Below the pieces are notes generated by a model. It was not told where the DNA came from, searched no databases, and saw only the letters and a program-made list of their open reading frames with translations. From Aureispira sp050633105 (GTDB lineage: Bacteria; Bacteroidota; Bacteroidia; Chitinophagales; Saprospiraceae): DNA of 64,000 nt. Below, piece by piece: positions 17,041-24,797 of this stretch. The DNA is taken from contig JBOEFW010000047.1 of NCBI GenBank assembly GCA_050633105.1, positions 32,945 to 96,944 of the forward strand. The letters run 5' to 3'. Both the position numbers and the translations under genes were made by a program. The first letter of the stretch is position 1, and the number at the start of each line of letters is the position of its first letter.

Positions 17041-18432
17041 TTATTGTTGAATTGTAATAGCTGGTACTTCAAAAAAATCTAAGGAGTTAAACTTAATGAA
17101 GTTGAAATCATCACAGTTAGTTAAGACGTATTCAAAAAGTAAAAAAAGATAGAAAACTGATTTGTTGAACTCTAAGTTTTTTTGTTGTTTTACAATCTTT
17201 TGCTGAAATGGGTGGGTTTTGTATATATTTTGTGCCGATGACACAACATAAGTAGGAGATATGCTCATGTACCACTTGCCACCAAATTGTACTATACTTG
17301 TTTCCATTGACAAGTGTCTAAAGCAAGTGATTATGCCATCCTTACTCCTAATCTCTTTAACAACTGTTTTTGTAGCTCTTTTTGCCCTTTTCCAATCTCT
17401 TTTCTCTTCTTTGGGAGTAATACGGTTAGTTTGAAACCTAAACAAGTTGTTATAGCTAAACTGTTCTATTCCTATCTTAGGAAGTTCTTCCTTTAAAAGG
17501 CATAGAACAAGATGTTTAAAAGTATTGGTGTAATTGATATCGATTTCAAAAAAATCCTCACAACTTTCTTCTTCAATTGTTCCTATGTCTATTACCGAAT
17601 GAAGATTCCTATCAATGTGAAGATTCCTAAAAGTAAAGAGTCTATTATTCCACACATACCAGTCCTTACATCTATTATCCTTGTCCACGCTTATTTTATG
17701 AGCAAGCATTGCTACATAATTGGGATTTTTTAAGTTTTTATAATTGATATCCCATTCATATTCCTTAGCCCTTTCTATAACAGATTTCGTGTCAAAGTCC
17801 AAACTTGCAGAAAAAATACTTTCGGGCAATTGTAATCCAACTAAGTTTAAGTAGACAGTGTCTTTTTTTTCCTCTTTATTACTTTTGTTTAGGATTTTAC
17901 TCTGTCGGCTAGATACAGCATCACTTGACATTTCTTCTTCTAGAATACCTAATAGCTGTTTTTGTTTCCTTATACTTGGAGAGTTTACCGCCCAATCAAA
18001 GAGCGTATCAAGGTCAATAATGTGCTGATTCTTATCAAAGGATAAGTAGTTTCCAACTATTTGATCAAAACCTGTTCCTTGTAAATTGGCTTTCTCTCCA
18101 AGAACAAAACAATACAAGGTGTCAAATTTTTCATACATTCCATGCTTCATAAATCCCTTCAATGTATCTTTTACCTTCTTACTTGTATTGCTAGAAGATA
18201 CTTGAATGGCAACTCGATTTTCTACATCTACGAGATCTATAGCAGGAAAACTAGCAGTCCCTTTATTAGCGTTTTCCAATTCTAAATCATAGAGCAAGTT
18301 TAAAATACGTGCTATTGTGGTTTCTGCGTATACGTTAGTGTCTAACAGATTCTTCTTGCTACCTAATTCAACCTCCACTTTTAGCTGTGCAAAATACTTC
18401 TTTACTGCGCTTAAAATCTCGTTTCTAACCAT
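17041..18432 (-). CDS. SMEK-APAZ protein, partner and putative effector of the short Argonaute
   Basis: A 463-residue protein with two parts. Residues ~15-165 match the SMEK domain: LGSKKNLLDTNVYAETTIAR, then ILNLLYDLELENAN, FPAIDLVD and AIQVSSSNTSKKVKDTLKGF. The Asp followed by an IQV strand recalls the core of restriction-nuclease folds. Residues ~195-463 match the APAZ domain that accompanies short pAgos, with FRHLSMETSIVQFGGKWYMSI, SPTYVVSSAQNIYKTHPFQQ and KSVFYLFLLFEYVL. Its stop is 2 bp from the Argonaute start. In the family, APAZ proteins pair with short pAgo and carry the killing domain (TIR, SIR2, DREN, Mrr). SMEK in that place is unusual. The domain calls are from memory of motifs; the nuclease activity is inference. 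Confidence 0.78.
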   Translation of the reverse strand: MVRNEILSAVKKYFAQLKVEVELGSKKNLLDTNVYAETTIARILNLLYDLELENANKGTASFPAIDLVDVENRVAIQVSSSNTSKKVKDTLKGFMKHGMYEKFDTLYCFVLGEKANLQGTGFDQIVGNYLSFDKNQHIIDLDTLFDWAVNSPSIRKQKQLLGILEEEMSSDAVSSRQSKILNKSNKEEKKDTVYLNLVGLQLPESIFSASLDFDTKSVIERAKEYEWDINYKNLKNPNYVAMLAHKISVDKDNRCKDWYVWNNRLFTFRNLHIDRNLHSVIDIGTIEEESCEDFFEIDINYTNTFKHLVLCLLKEELPKIGIEQFSYNNLFRFQTNRITPKEEKRDWKRAKRATKTVVKEIRSKDGIITCFRHLSMETSIVQFGGKWYMSISPTYVVSSAQNIYKTHPFQQKIVKQQKNLEFNKSVFYLFLLFEYVLTNCDDFNFIKFNSLDFFEVPAITIQQ

Positions 18433-18497
18433 AACTGCCTTATTTTGATTATTAGTAGATTATTCTATTCAATGATAATTACAATAGAGATTCAGAT

Positions 18498-18505
18498 CAA
18501 ATGTA
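18498..18505 (-). promoter_or_regulatory. Candidate -7 box for the SMEK-APAZ/Argonaute operon
   Basis: The minus strand reads TACATTTG, matching TAnnTTTG, 65 bp upstream of the SMEK-APAZ ATG. No clear TTG -33 element is seen at the usual spacing. Confidence 0.35.
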
Positions 18506-18604
18506 AGCAATTAATCTAAGTTAAGATAATATTTCAGCGACTTGACGAAACATTTTGTTTTTAAAATCGTTAAAACAAAAACAAATTGGACTGATTAACT
18601 AAAA

Positions 18605-19030
18605 ATGATACAAATGAATCCAATAGATGATTGTGGACCATTCAAAGCTATGGAATACGAGTATGTTATGCGGCGCATTTACAATTGTGGGAGAAACTAC
18701 AGGAAAGGAGCAGATGCAGATATTTTTAGACGTTTCATGAGAAATGCTTCTACCTACAGAGATAAAGTAGATGGTAAGTTTGTTAACAACACTCGTACAA
18801 AAGAGAAGTTAGAAACTATACACGAAAGTTCTATGACAGATGTAGTTTCTCATTTGCGTAATGGATTACGTTTTACTCTCTCTAGTCATAAAGACAGGTT
18901 TTCGAGTGAGCAAATCACTAAACTGGAAAAATGTAGCCAACTATTAGTACAGCCATCAATTGAAGATGTCTTAGATGTTGTAGATTATGCTCAAAATGTT
19001 TTAGTAGAGGCTGGTATAAATATGGGATAA
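18605..19030 (+). CDS. Hypothetical protein divergent from the Argonaute operon
   Basis: A 141-residue soluble helical protein. ATGs at 18605 and 18614 are both possible starts. The sequence is rich in Arg, Asn and Asp (RRIYNCGRNYRKGADADIFR, then HLRNGLRFTLSSHK), and I recognise no family. It shares a 172-bp divergent intergenic region with the SMEK-APAZ gene and could be a regulator or an independent passenger. Confidence 0.55.
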   Translation: MIQMNPIDDCGPFKAMEYEYVMRRIYNCGRNYRKGADADIFRRFMRNASTYRDKVDGKFVNNTRTKEKLETIHESSMTDVVSHLRNGLRFTLSSHKDRFSSEQITKLEKCSQLLVQPSIEDVLDVVDYAQNVLVEAGINMG

Positions 19031-19427
19031 TTTTTCCCCTAGCTATATTCTTTTTAAGAGCTTTTGGAGAAAAAATGTTCCCTTTACCTTACTAGATGTA
19101 CTTATCAATACCAAAAAACAGGGAACAGACCAAAGTCTATTACTAACTTCAAAGCCAATTGTTTGAATAGTATATTGTGAAAGAGTATTTCGCTCTCAAA
19201 GTTATTGATAGAAAATAAATTGATACAATTATCTTTTACAAGGGAATATTTACATATCGCTTAAAAATGGCCAATTTTAAATAAAGGAGGGTTAGATACG
19301 TTATAGAAATAAGTATAGAGCCTATTTGCAAAAGTCATGATTTTTCGTAGGCAAATTCTTCCCTTTGGCTTTTACTAACCAATTTCTATTAGACGTTTTT
19401 CTACCATTGCCATACCTCTTTATTTAC
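19031..19427. other. Intergenic region without a recognisable gene
   Basis: AT-rich spacer between the hypothetical gene and the convergent KilA-N gene. There is no convincing ORF. A weak GAG...CTC hairpin near 19187 is not followed by a clear T run. Confidence 0.35.
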
Positions 19428-20150
19428 TCATTGAATCACATCTTTAAGGAGATCAACGTGATAGGTATTGATCTCCCCATATTTAGCATCATATGCCTTT
19501 CTTATGGCCATACCTTTTTTGTTGCTTTCTTTGGTCGCATTGTATCCCCAGGAGCGGGCTTTATCTAACGGACAAGGGATTGAATGAAGCGAGCAATACC
19601 CTGAAACACTATAGTACTTCTTATCAATACTTATAATCTTTGCTTCAAGCTCTGACATATAATTCTTGATAAGACCAATATCTTCTTTGATTTCGCCTAT
19701 CTCTCTTTCATGATATTCTAATTGGTCTGAAATCAAGCGAATGCTCTTAATGATTTCTGTTGACGGTCGATAATCTGGTAGCTCTGTTTTTCCTATTTTG
19801 AGTAATTCATCAATTCGATCATAAACCCAAAGTTCGAATTTAGAAGAGAGCCAAGATGCAAATTTGAGGGCTAATTTTTCATCCATCCAAGTACCTTGCG
19901 CCACACAATTTTTAACAGTATACCCTCCTTTTATAACCCTCAAAACCAATCGATTCTGACCGATATGCAAATTTGCATATCGGTCTTCTAAGAGCCCAAT
20001 GTACTCTTTGGTTTCCTTTGTACGAAGAAATCCTCCAACCTGCTTTCCAAAAGGTTTTGCCATTTCTGTAGCATTCACCATTCGGTTTCCATCAGAAAAC
20101 TCAAAAGAGATCGTTTTTCCCTCATAATCAAGCTTAGTAATCTTACTCAT
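19428..20150 (-). CDS. KilA-N domain protein (copy 1)
   Basis: The KilA-N DNA-binding domain occupies residues ~1-110: FSDGNRMVNATEMAKPFGK, then GGFLRTKETKEYI and QGTWMDEKLALKFASWLS. A coiled coil (about 130-170, EYHEREIGEIKEDIGLIKNY) follows, then a conserved tail with YYSVSGYCSL, CPLDKARSWGYNATKESNKK and AYDAKYGEINTYH. I place the start at ATG 20148-20150 (MSKITKLDYEG), since the upstream extension is not family-like. It is a clear paralogue of the gene at 38960-39679. Such proteins are common on phages and plasmids of Bacteroidota as putative regulators. Confidence 0.85.
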   Translation of the reverse strand: MSKITKLDYEGKTISFEFSDGNRMVNATEMAKPFGKQVGGFLRTKETKEYIGLLEDRYANLHIGQNRLVLRVIKGGYTVKNCVAQGTWMDEKLALKFASWLSSKFELWVYDRIDELLKIGKTELPDYRPSTEIIKSIRLISDQLEYHEREIGEIKEDIGLIKNYMSELEAKIISIDKKYYSVSGYCSLHSIPCPLDKARSWGYNATKESNKKGMAIRKAYDAKYGEINTYHVDLLKDVIQ

Positions 20151-20523
20151 GCTCTTTCTATTAAAATTATGTCCATCGCAAAGATACCATATAGATTGCA
20201 ATGTAGACAGTTTCTTCTACAGCTATGGTGAAGTTGTTTACACATGATATTATTGACTATTTCTTTTCGCTGCCCTACTGTTATCCTGCACACCAATTTC
20301 TGTAGAAAACATTCCATAAGATAGCTCACTATATCTCAATGGCGGGGCAACATATTTTCCTGCTATATGAGTCCCCTTGTGGAGATTTACAGATACAGGT
20401 GTGCAAAATACTGTTGCCCTGTTTTTGTGTAAACCGCAATACCACTATACAAATAATCCTTCCCAAGTAGTCCCCCAAACGAGAATAGCACAAAGCAGGG
20501 CAACATATTTCGTCTCAAAACAA
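20151..20523. other. Intergenic region with a short dispersed repeat
   Basis: No convincing gene. The motif GGGCAACATATTT appears twice on the plus strand (near 20343 and 20493), with a partial inverted copy GTTGCCCTG near 20412. The repeats may be regulatory or part of a degenerate element. Confidence 0.35.
20179..20186 (-). promoter_or_regulatory. Candidate -7 box for KilA-N copy 1
   Basis: The minus strand reads TATCTTTG, a perfect TAnnTTTG match, 28 bp upstream of the chosen ATG at 20150. This supports that start, since the longer ORF would begin upstream of the promoter. Confidence 0.45.
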
Positions 20524-20564
20524 AAAGCCTTCAAAAGCGCATAAATACCACTTTTGAAGGCTTT
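20524..20564 (-). terminator. Rho-independent terminator of the Sel1-repeat gene
   Basis: A perfect 14-bp stem (AAAGCCTTCAAAAG with CTTTTGAAGGCTTT) and a 13-nt loop. On the minus strand it is followed by a T-rich run, 18 bp after the stop of the gene at 20583. Confidence 0.8.
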
Positions 20565-20582
20565 CTCGTGAAGTGCTACTTT

Positions 20583-23174
20583 CTAATAACACTTTGAGAG
20601 TATTTCTCGTTTGATGATTTGGTACTCTTTATTAAGAAATTTCCGTTCATCTTCTTCACAATACATAAAGTATCCTTTTTTTTCCCAATCACCATATGCA
20701 GACACTCGAATGTCTATCCCTTCAATGCTTGTAATTTTTATAAAACAATAATCATTGCTGCTTTGAGCAACAGATGTCAAACGCCCTTTCACTTTGATTC
20801 TATAATATTCATGCCTTACAAGAGGAGGTTTGCAATCATAATAAATATACCCTTCTACACAGTCTCCAGTTTTGATTGTTTTAATAAACCGTCCATGTGC
20901 TTCCCTTTCTCTCTGCTCCGCCAGACGTTTTTCTTCTTGCTCTTGTCGTTCTACTTCTTGTTGGGCTTTACGCGCTAAATCACGTGGTTCTTCTTTTGCT
21001 CCTAGTGTTTGAAGAAGCTTTATGAGCGACTCATCACCAATAATTTCCTCTGCATAAGCTAGGGCAGAATGCGATTCATAGTATTTGTCGGATAAGTGAG
21101 GATTTTCTTTTTCATACAATGTACAAAAAGAACAGCTCTGCTTTACAGCTGATGACCAGGTAGGAAGACAGTTGGGCGAAGTATGCTCTGCATGCCACTT
21201 AATACTAAATTGTGCGTTTTCTCGAATCAAAGCATAAAACCGAATCTTGCCTGATTCATTCATCATTTGACACAACTTTTTTTGAAAAGAAGAACCCATC
21301 AAAGCTTGTATCCATTTTTGTTCTGTAGGAGTTAATTGAAGCATAAACTCCTGAATAAATATCCATAAATTCTTATAGGAATGTCCATTCCCTTTACTAC
21401 TTATGGAGAACCGCTCTATCCAAAATATCTTTCCTAAAAAATTCGCCATTTCTTTTTGATTTGGATACTTATAATCAGAGCGAATACGGCTTAGGAGTGC
21501 TCTATAATAGGCCTTTTTTAATACATAATGCTTTTCATCTGCAGTACAATTGAGATCTGTTTTAACAGTAAAATTTCGCTTATAGGCTTCAAAACAGAGA
21601 TTCCCTTGTGCTGTTAAGAGCGTCTCTTCAACTACAGAAAATTTATAGTTGAGTCCTAATTTTTTTGCAATATCTATAAGACCTAATACTTCTGCTTGAA
21701 GCCGCTGTGCATTACGTATTCCTTTTTCAGGAACAGGTATAAGCAAACGCACATCAGCACTTGCTTCTATTGTTTTTTTAGCCTTCCATTTTGATATAGA
21801 CCTACGCAATACCATATCAAAGCTTTGTTGTTGGTGGAATGGAGAGTATTTTTTCCAACGGGCATAAACACTTTGAAGGTATACTGTAACAGAATTATCG
21901 TTTTCTTTGTCCCACAGTCTTTCTTCGCCTTTTTCAATCATTTGTTCTCTCAATGTACTCTGTCTCCATGTTGATTGTGCAAGAAGAGGCAGGATATCTT
22001 TAAGAGTCTTTTCAGTAAGGTTGATTATATTTATTGAACCTAACGTTATTTTTTGGAGTGCTTCATAATCTCCTGCTGTCATTTGCGGGTAATGTATAAT
22101 TCGCTCATGAGCATATTTCAAATAAGGTACAATAGTAACCAGTGTATATTTTTGAGCCAGTTGCATTTCTATCTCTTTGATTTTATCAATACACTTTGTG
22201 TGTATTGGTGATCCAGCAGCATAATTTCCATGTAAATAAGCCTTCATCTCTTTAAGAAAAACACAGGCTGATTCTTGTGTTATAGTATCTTCTTTAGTTT
22301 TAAGGTACTGCTCAAAAAGGGAAATTTTTAGATGCTTTAAACGCTCTTCTCCAAGCATAGGTAAATAGTGCTTTATCTGTTTAAATACAGAATCAACCAC
22401 CTCTAAACTTTGATGTGTTATTTTCAAAGATAACCCTGGAATAAGATGAGGATAGACTGTCGTCTTTGAGACTAATATCTCATAATCACTTAATTCGTCA
22501 TAGAGCTCATGAAGGATAGATTGATCTTCTAGTCTTTTACTCCATATCATTGCATCTTTAAGATTCATTTTTTTACCCTCCTTACTGTAATAAGGTTTTG
22601 TGTACATCTGAACAAGCCATTCCACCGCACTTTTTGTGTATATATCATTCGAAGAAGCACTTGTAACTTTAGAGTATATTCTTCCTATATTGATAAAATA
22701 GGTTTCTGCCTTATCTGCATCTTTTAAAACCAGTCTACTTTTGCCTAATAAATACAACATCCCAAGATTGTGATCTGCTGGCGCATAGCTATTTCTTGAC
22801 GCTTGCTCCAATGCTTCTAAGCATTTTCTATCATCTGGTTTTACTCCTCTTCCTTTGTAATACATATAGGCCATTCGATGATATGCCGCTACTTCTCCTT
22901 TCTTTATTGCTTTCTTGTAAAATTTAACGGCTTGTCTATCTAATTCTGCCCTTCTTCGTGGATCTCTCTCTGATCGAAAACGCCTGTAGAAATCTCCACA
23001 GTAAGTGTATCTTTTATTCTTTTTTGCTTCTTCCACATATGTCTTTAAGGATTCTTCATCTTGGGGAATATAAATGCGAGCTTCTTGAAGTTCTATCACT
23101 TCATTTTGAGCATTAGCTACACCTAATATTATGAAAAGAAAATAGATGCTCCATGCATACCTGTTAATCTTCAT
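20583..23174 (-). CDS. Exported Sel1-like repeat protein
   Basis: An 863-residue protein with a signal peptide (IYFLFIILGVANAQ, cleavage likely after ANA). Residues ~80-160 carry Sel1/TPR-like repeats: AVKFYKKAIKKGEVAAYHRM, then YKGRGVKPDDRKCLEALEQA and YAPADHNLGMLYLLGKS. The long middle is helical. A charged segment near 745-765 (EVERQEQEEKRLAEQRERE) precedes a C-terminal beta-rich part. It is probably periplasmic or envelope-associated; Sel1 repeats mediate protein contacts. The gene stands alone and is bounded by a strong terminator. Confidence 0.75.
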   Translation of the reverse strand: MKINRYAWSIYFLFIILGVANAQNEVIELQEARIYIPQDEESLKTYVEEAKKNKRYTYCGDFYRRFRSERDPRRRAELDRQAVKFYKKAIKKGEVAAYHRMAYMYYKGRGVKPDDRKCLEALEQASRNSYAPADHNLGMLYLLGKSRLVLKDADKAETYFINIGRIYSKVTSASSNDIYTKSAVEWLVQMYTKPYYSKEGKKMNLKDAMIWSKRLEDQSILHELYDELSDYEILVSKTTVYPHLIPGLSLKITHQSLEVVDSVFKQIKHYLPMLGEERLKHLKISLFEQYLKTKEDTITQESACVFLKEMKAYLHGNYAAGSPIHTKCIDKIKEIEMQLAQKYTLVTIVPYLKYAHERIIHYPQMTAGDYEALQKITLGSINIINLTEKTLKDILPLLAQSTWRQSTLREQMIEKGEERLWDKENDNSVTVYLQSVYARWKKYSPFHQQQSFDMVLRRSISKWKAKKTIEASADVRLLIPVPEKGIRNAQRLQAEVLGLIDIAKKLGLNYKFSVVEETLLTAQGNLCFEAYKRNFTVKTDLNCTADEKHYVLKKAYYRALLSRIRSDYKYPNQKEMANFLGKIFWIERFSISSKGNGHSYKNLWIFIQEFMLQLTPTEQKWIQALMGSSFQKKLCQMMNESGKIRFYALIRENAQFSIKWHAEHTSPNCLPTWSSAVKQSCSFCTLYEKENPHLSDKYYESHSALAYAEEIIGDESLIKLLQTLGAKEEPRDLARKAQQEVERQEQEEKRLAEQREREAHGRFIKTIKTGDCVEGYIYYDCKPPLVRHEYYRIKVKGRLTSVAQSSNDYCFIKITSIEGIDIRVSAYGDWEKKGYFMYCEEDERKFLNKEYQIIKREILSKCY

Positions 23175-23212
23175 ACGTTTTTCGTTTTTGTTGGAAAGGA
23201 AAATTTCTTGTA

Positions 23213-23220
23213 CGAAGATA
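23213..23220 (-). promoter_or_regulatory. Candidate -7 box for the Sel1-repeat gene
   Basis: The minus strand reads TATCTTCG, one mismatch from TAnnTTTG, 38 bp upstream of the ATG at 23174. Confidence 0.3.
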
Positions 23221-23331
23221 AAAAGAAAAGAGTAAAAGATACTTTAAAGTACCCTACTTTTAGAACGTGAATTTAAAAGGCGTTGTTTTTAAAGGGGGAT
23301 ACTGCCATTTTTATGCTTAAAATCATAATAA

Positions 23332-23595
23332 ATGGCCGACTTAGACGAATTCACGCAGAAGAATATAGAGCAGATAGCCCAACGTATCCGCACCTTACGA
23401 AAAGAGCGAGGGTATAGTAACCAAGAAAAATTTGCCTATGAGATAGACATTGCTCGGGCGCAATATGGCCGTTATGAACGTGGAATAGATTTAAAAATTA
23501 GTAGTCTTTCAAAAATCTTGTTCGCGCATGGGATCACGCTTCAAGAGTTTTTTGCTGCTGGGTTTGAGGACGTAGAGCAGAAAGAAGAACTATAA
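23332..23595 (+). CDS. XRE-family HTH regulator
   Basis: An 87-residue protein almost entirely made of a Cro/C1-type helix-turn-helix: IAQRIRTLRKERGYSNQEKF, AYEIDIARAQYGRYERG, then LSKILFAHGITLQEFF. It is likely a transcriptional repressor of a nearby gene. Its 3' end overlaps the stop of the convergent membrane protein gene by 6 bp. Confidence 0.85.
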   Translation: MADLDEFTQKNIEQIAQRIRTLRKERGYSNQEKFAYEIDIARAQYGRYERGIDLKISSLSKILFAHGITLQEFFAAGFEDVEQKEEL

Positions 23596-24390
23596 ATCCA
23601 TATTCTTCACAGCAGTCTTCAATTTTTGCAAAAGTTGTTCTGCCTGAGAAGAAGCTTGTACTTGTTCAAATTCACCTGCAAGTGTTTCAAAAATCGTAGC
23701 CTGAGAAAAATAAAAAACTTTCTCTTGATTCAAGGCAGGTGCATTCTTTTGTTGATGCTTTATAAGCGTATTGGTAGACTCTTGAAGTGTTGTGTAAAAT
23801 TGCTGTGAAACTTCTTTTAATCGTTTCTTTTCCTGCAAAGCCTTTGTTATAACCACGGGGATATTTGCTCCATATTGTTCTTCATTCGCGATCGTTTCAA
23901 TCCAATAATCTTCCTGTTGTTTTTTTACCTTCTCATAACCGATTACAAGCTGCTTATTTATAGGTTGACATCTCATAACAAACCAATTGTTCTCAAAAAA
24001 GGCCTTCACATAATAATACGTTTCACTTTTTTCGATCTCTTTTTTCAAGCGATTCTCTGTTGTTATTTTTCCATATGAATACCACAACGTCCCTACTCCT
24101 ACTAAAAAATAATCAAGAACAAGCAATACTTTTTCTCCATCTAATCCATCAGATTTTAGCAGACTCTCATAGAATAACAATCCACTCATAACAACAGCTG
24201 CAATCCCCAAAACAATAACCGTTTTATGGCTCTCCAAAGAATCATCAATCTTGGCCAACCACTTCCCTCGCACCAGTATTCTTTCTGACGAGAGACGTTC
24301 TTTCACGTAGTGTTCCAGATTTTGTTCCGCATCTTTGTTATAATCAATATAACAATCTTGAATTTTCTCAGGAAAAGAAGTGCAAAGCAT
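23590..24390 (-). CDS. Hypothetical membrane protein with two transmembrane segments
   Basis: A 266-residue protein. Two hydrophobic segments (TVIVLGIAAVVMSGLLFYES near residue 57 and VLLVLDYFLVGVGTLWYSYG near 88) suggest two membrane helices. The N-terminal part and the long C-terminal helical part would be cytoplasmic. The tail is rich in Gln and Glu and may be coiled coil. I recognise no family. The stop overlaps the XRE gene. Confidence 0.65.
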   Translation of the reverse strand: MLCTSFPEKIQDCYIDYNKDAEQNLEHYVKERLSSERILVRGKWLAKIDDSLESHKTVIVLGIAAVVMSGLLFYESLLKSDGLDGEKVLLVLDYFLVGVGTLWYSYGKITTENRLKKEIEKSETYYYVKAFFENNWFVMRCQPINKQLVIGYEKVKKQQEDYWIETIANEEQYGANIPVVITKALQEKKRLKEVSQQFYTTLQESTNTLIKHQQKNAPALNQEKVFYFSQATIFETLAGEFEQVQASSQAEQLLQKLKTAVKNMDL

Positions 24391-24797
24391 AATTTTCTCT
24401 TTTATAAACGGTGTAAAAATCAGAAAAAGAACGAGTCCACAAGCGATATATATACTTTTTCAACTTCTTAAAGGGAACGATATTCAACAGAATATGAGTT
24501 ATATAAATCAAGAGTCCAACCATTTTTCAACATTTATTTCTCACAAAGCGTTCGCCAAAAACAAAAGAGCTAAGCGCCTGGCTGGCTAGGGCTAAAAATG
24601 GAGTGCTTGTTTTGGTTGTTCGATAGGTATCAGGAGTGAACAAGGTGAAAGAGGGATGCATAGGAACAATCAAAACAAGGTTTATTTTTATTTGAGCACA
24701 ACAATACGCACTTACTCAATGATTTTCAACCACTTATAACTTTACTAGTAATATACTTAAGTAAGGTCTAAATAAGGCACAAAAAAGACTGATATCA
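24391..24797. other. Region upstream of the conjugative ATPase, with an inverted repeat
   Basis: No convincing gene; a 69-codon ORF at 24380-24589 lacks family features. A 16-bp inverted repeat with one mismatch (24606-24621 and 24664-24679) flanks 42 bp, ending about 120 bp before the ATPase start. It could be a regulatory site or part of a transfer origin. Confidence 0.4.
24606..24679. repeat. 16-bp inverted repeat, 42-bp spacer
   Basis: CTTGTTTTGGTTGTTC at 24606-24621 pairs with GAACAATCAAAACAAG at 24664-24679, with one mismatch. It sits upstream of the conjugative-type ATPase. Confidence 0.5.
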
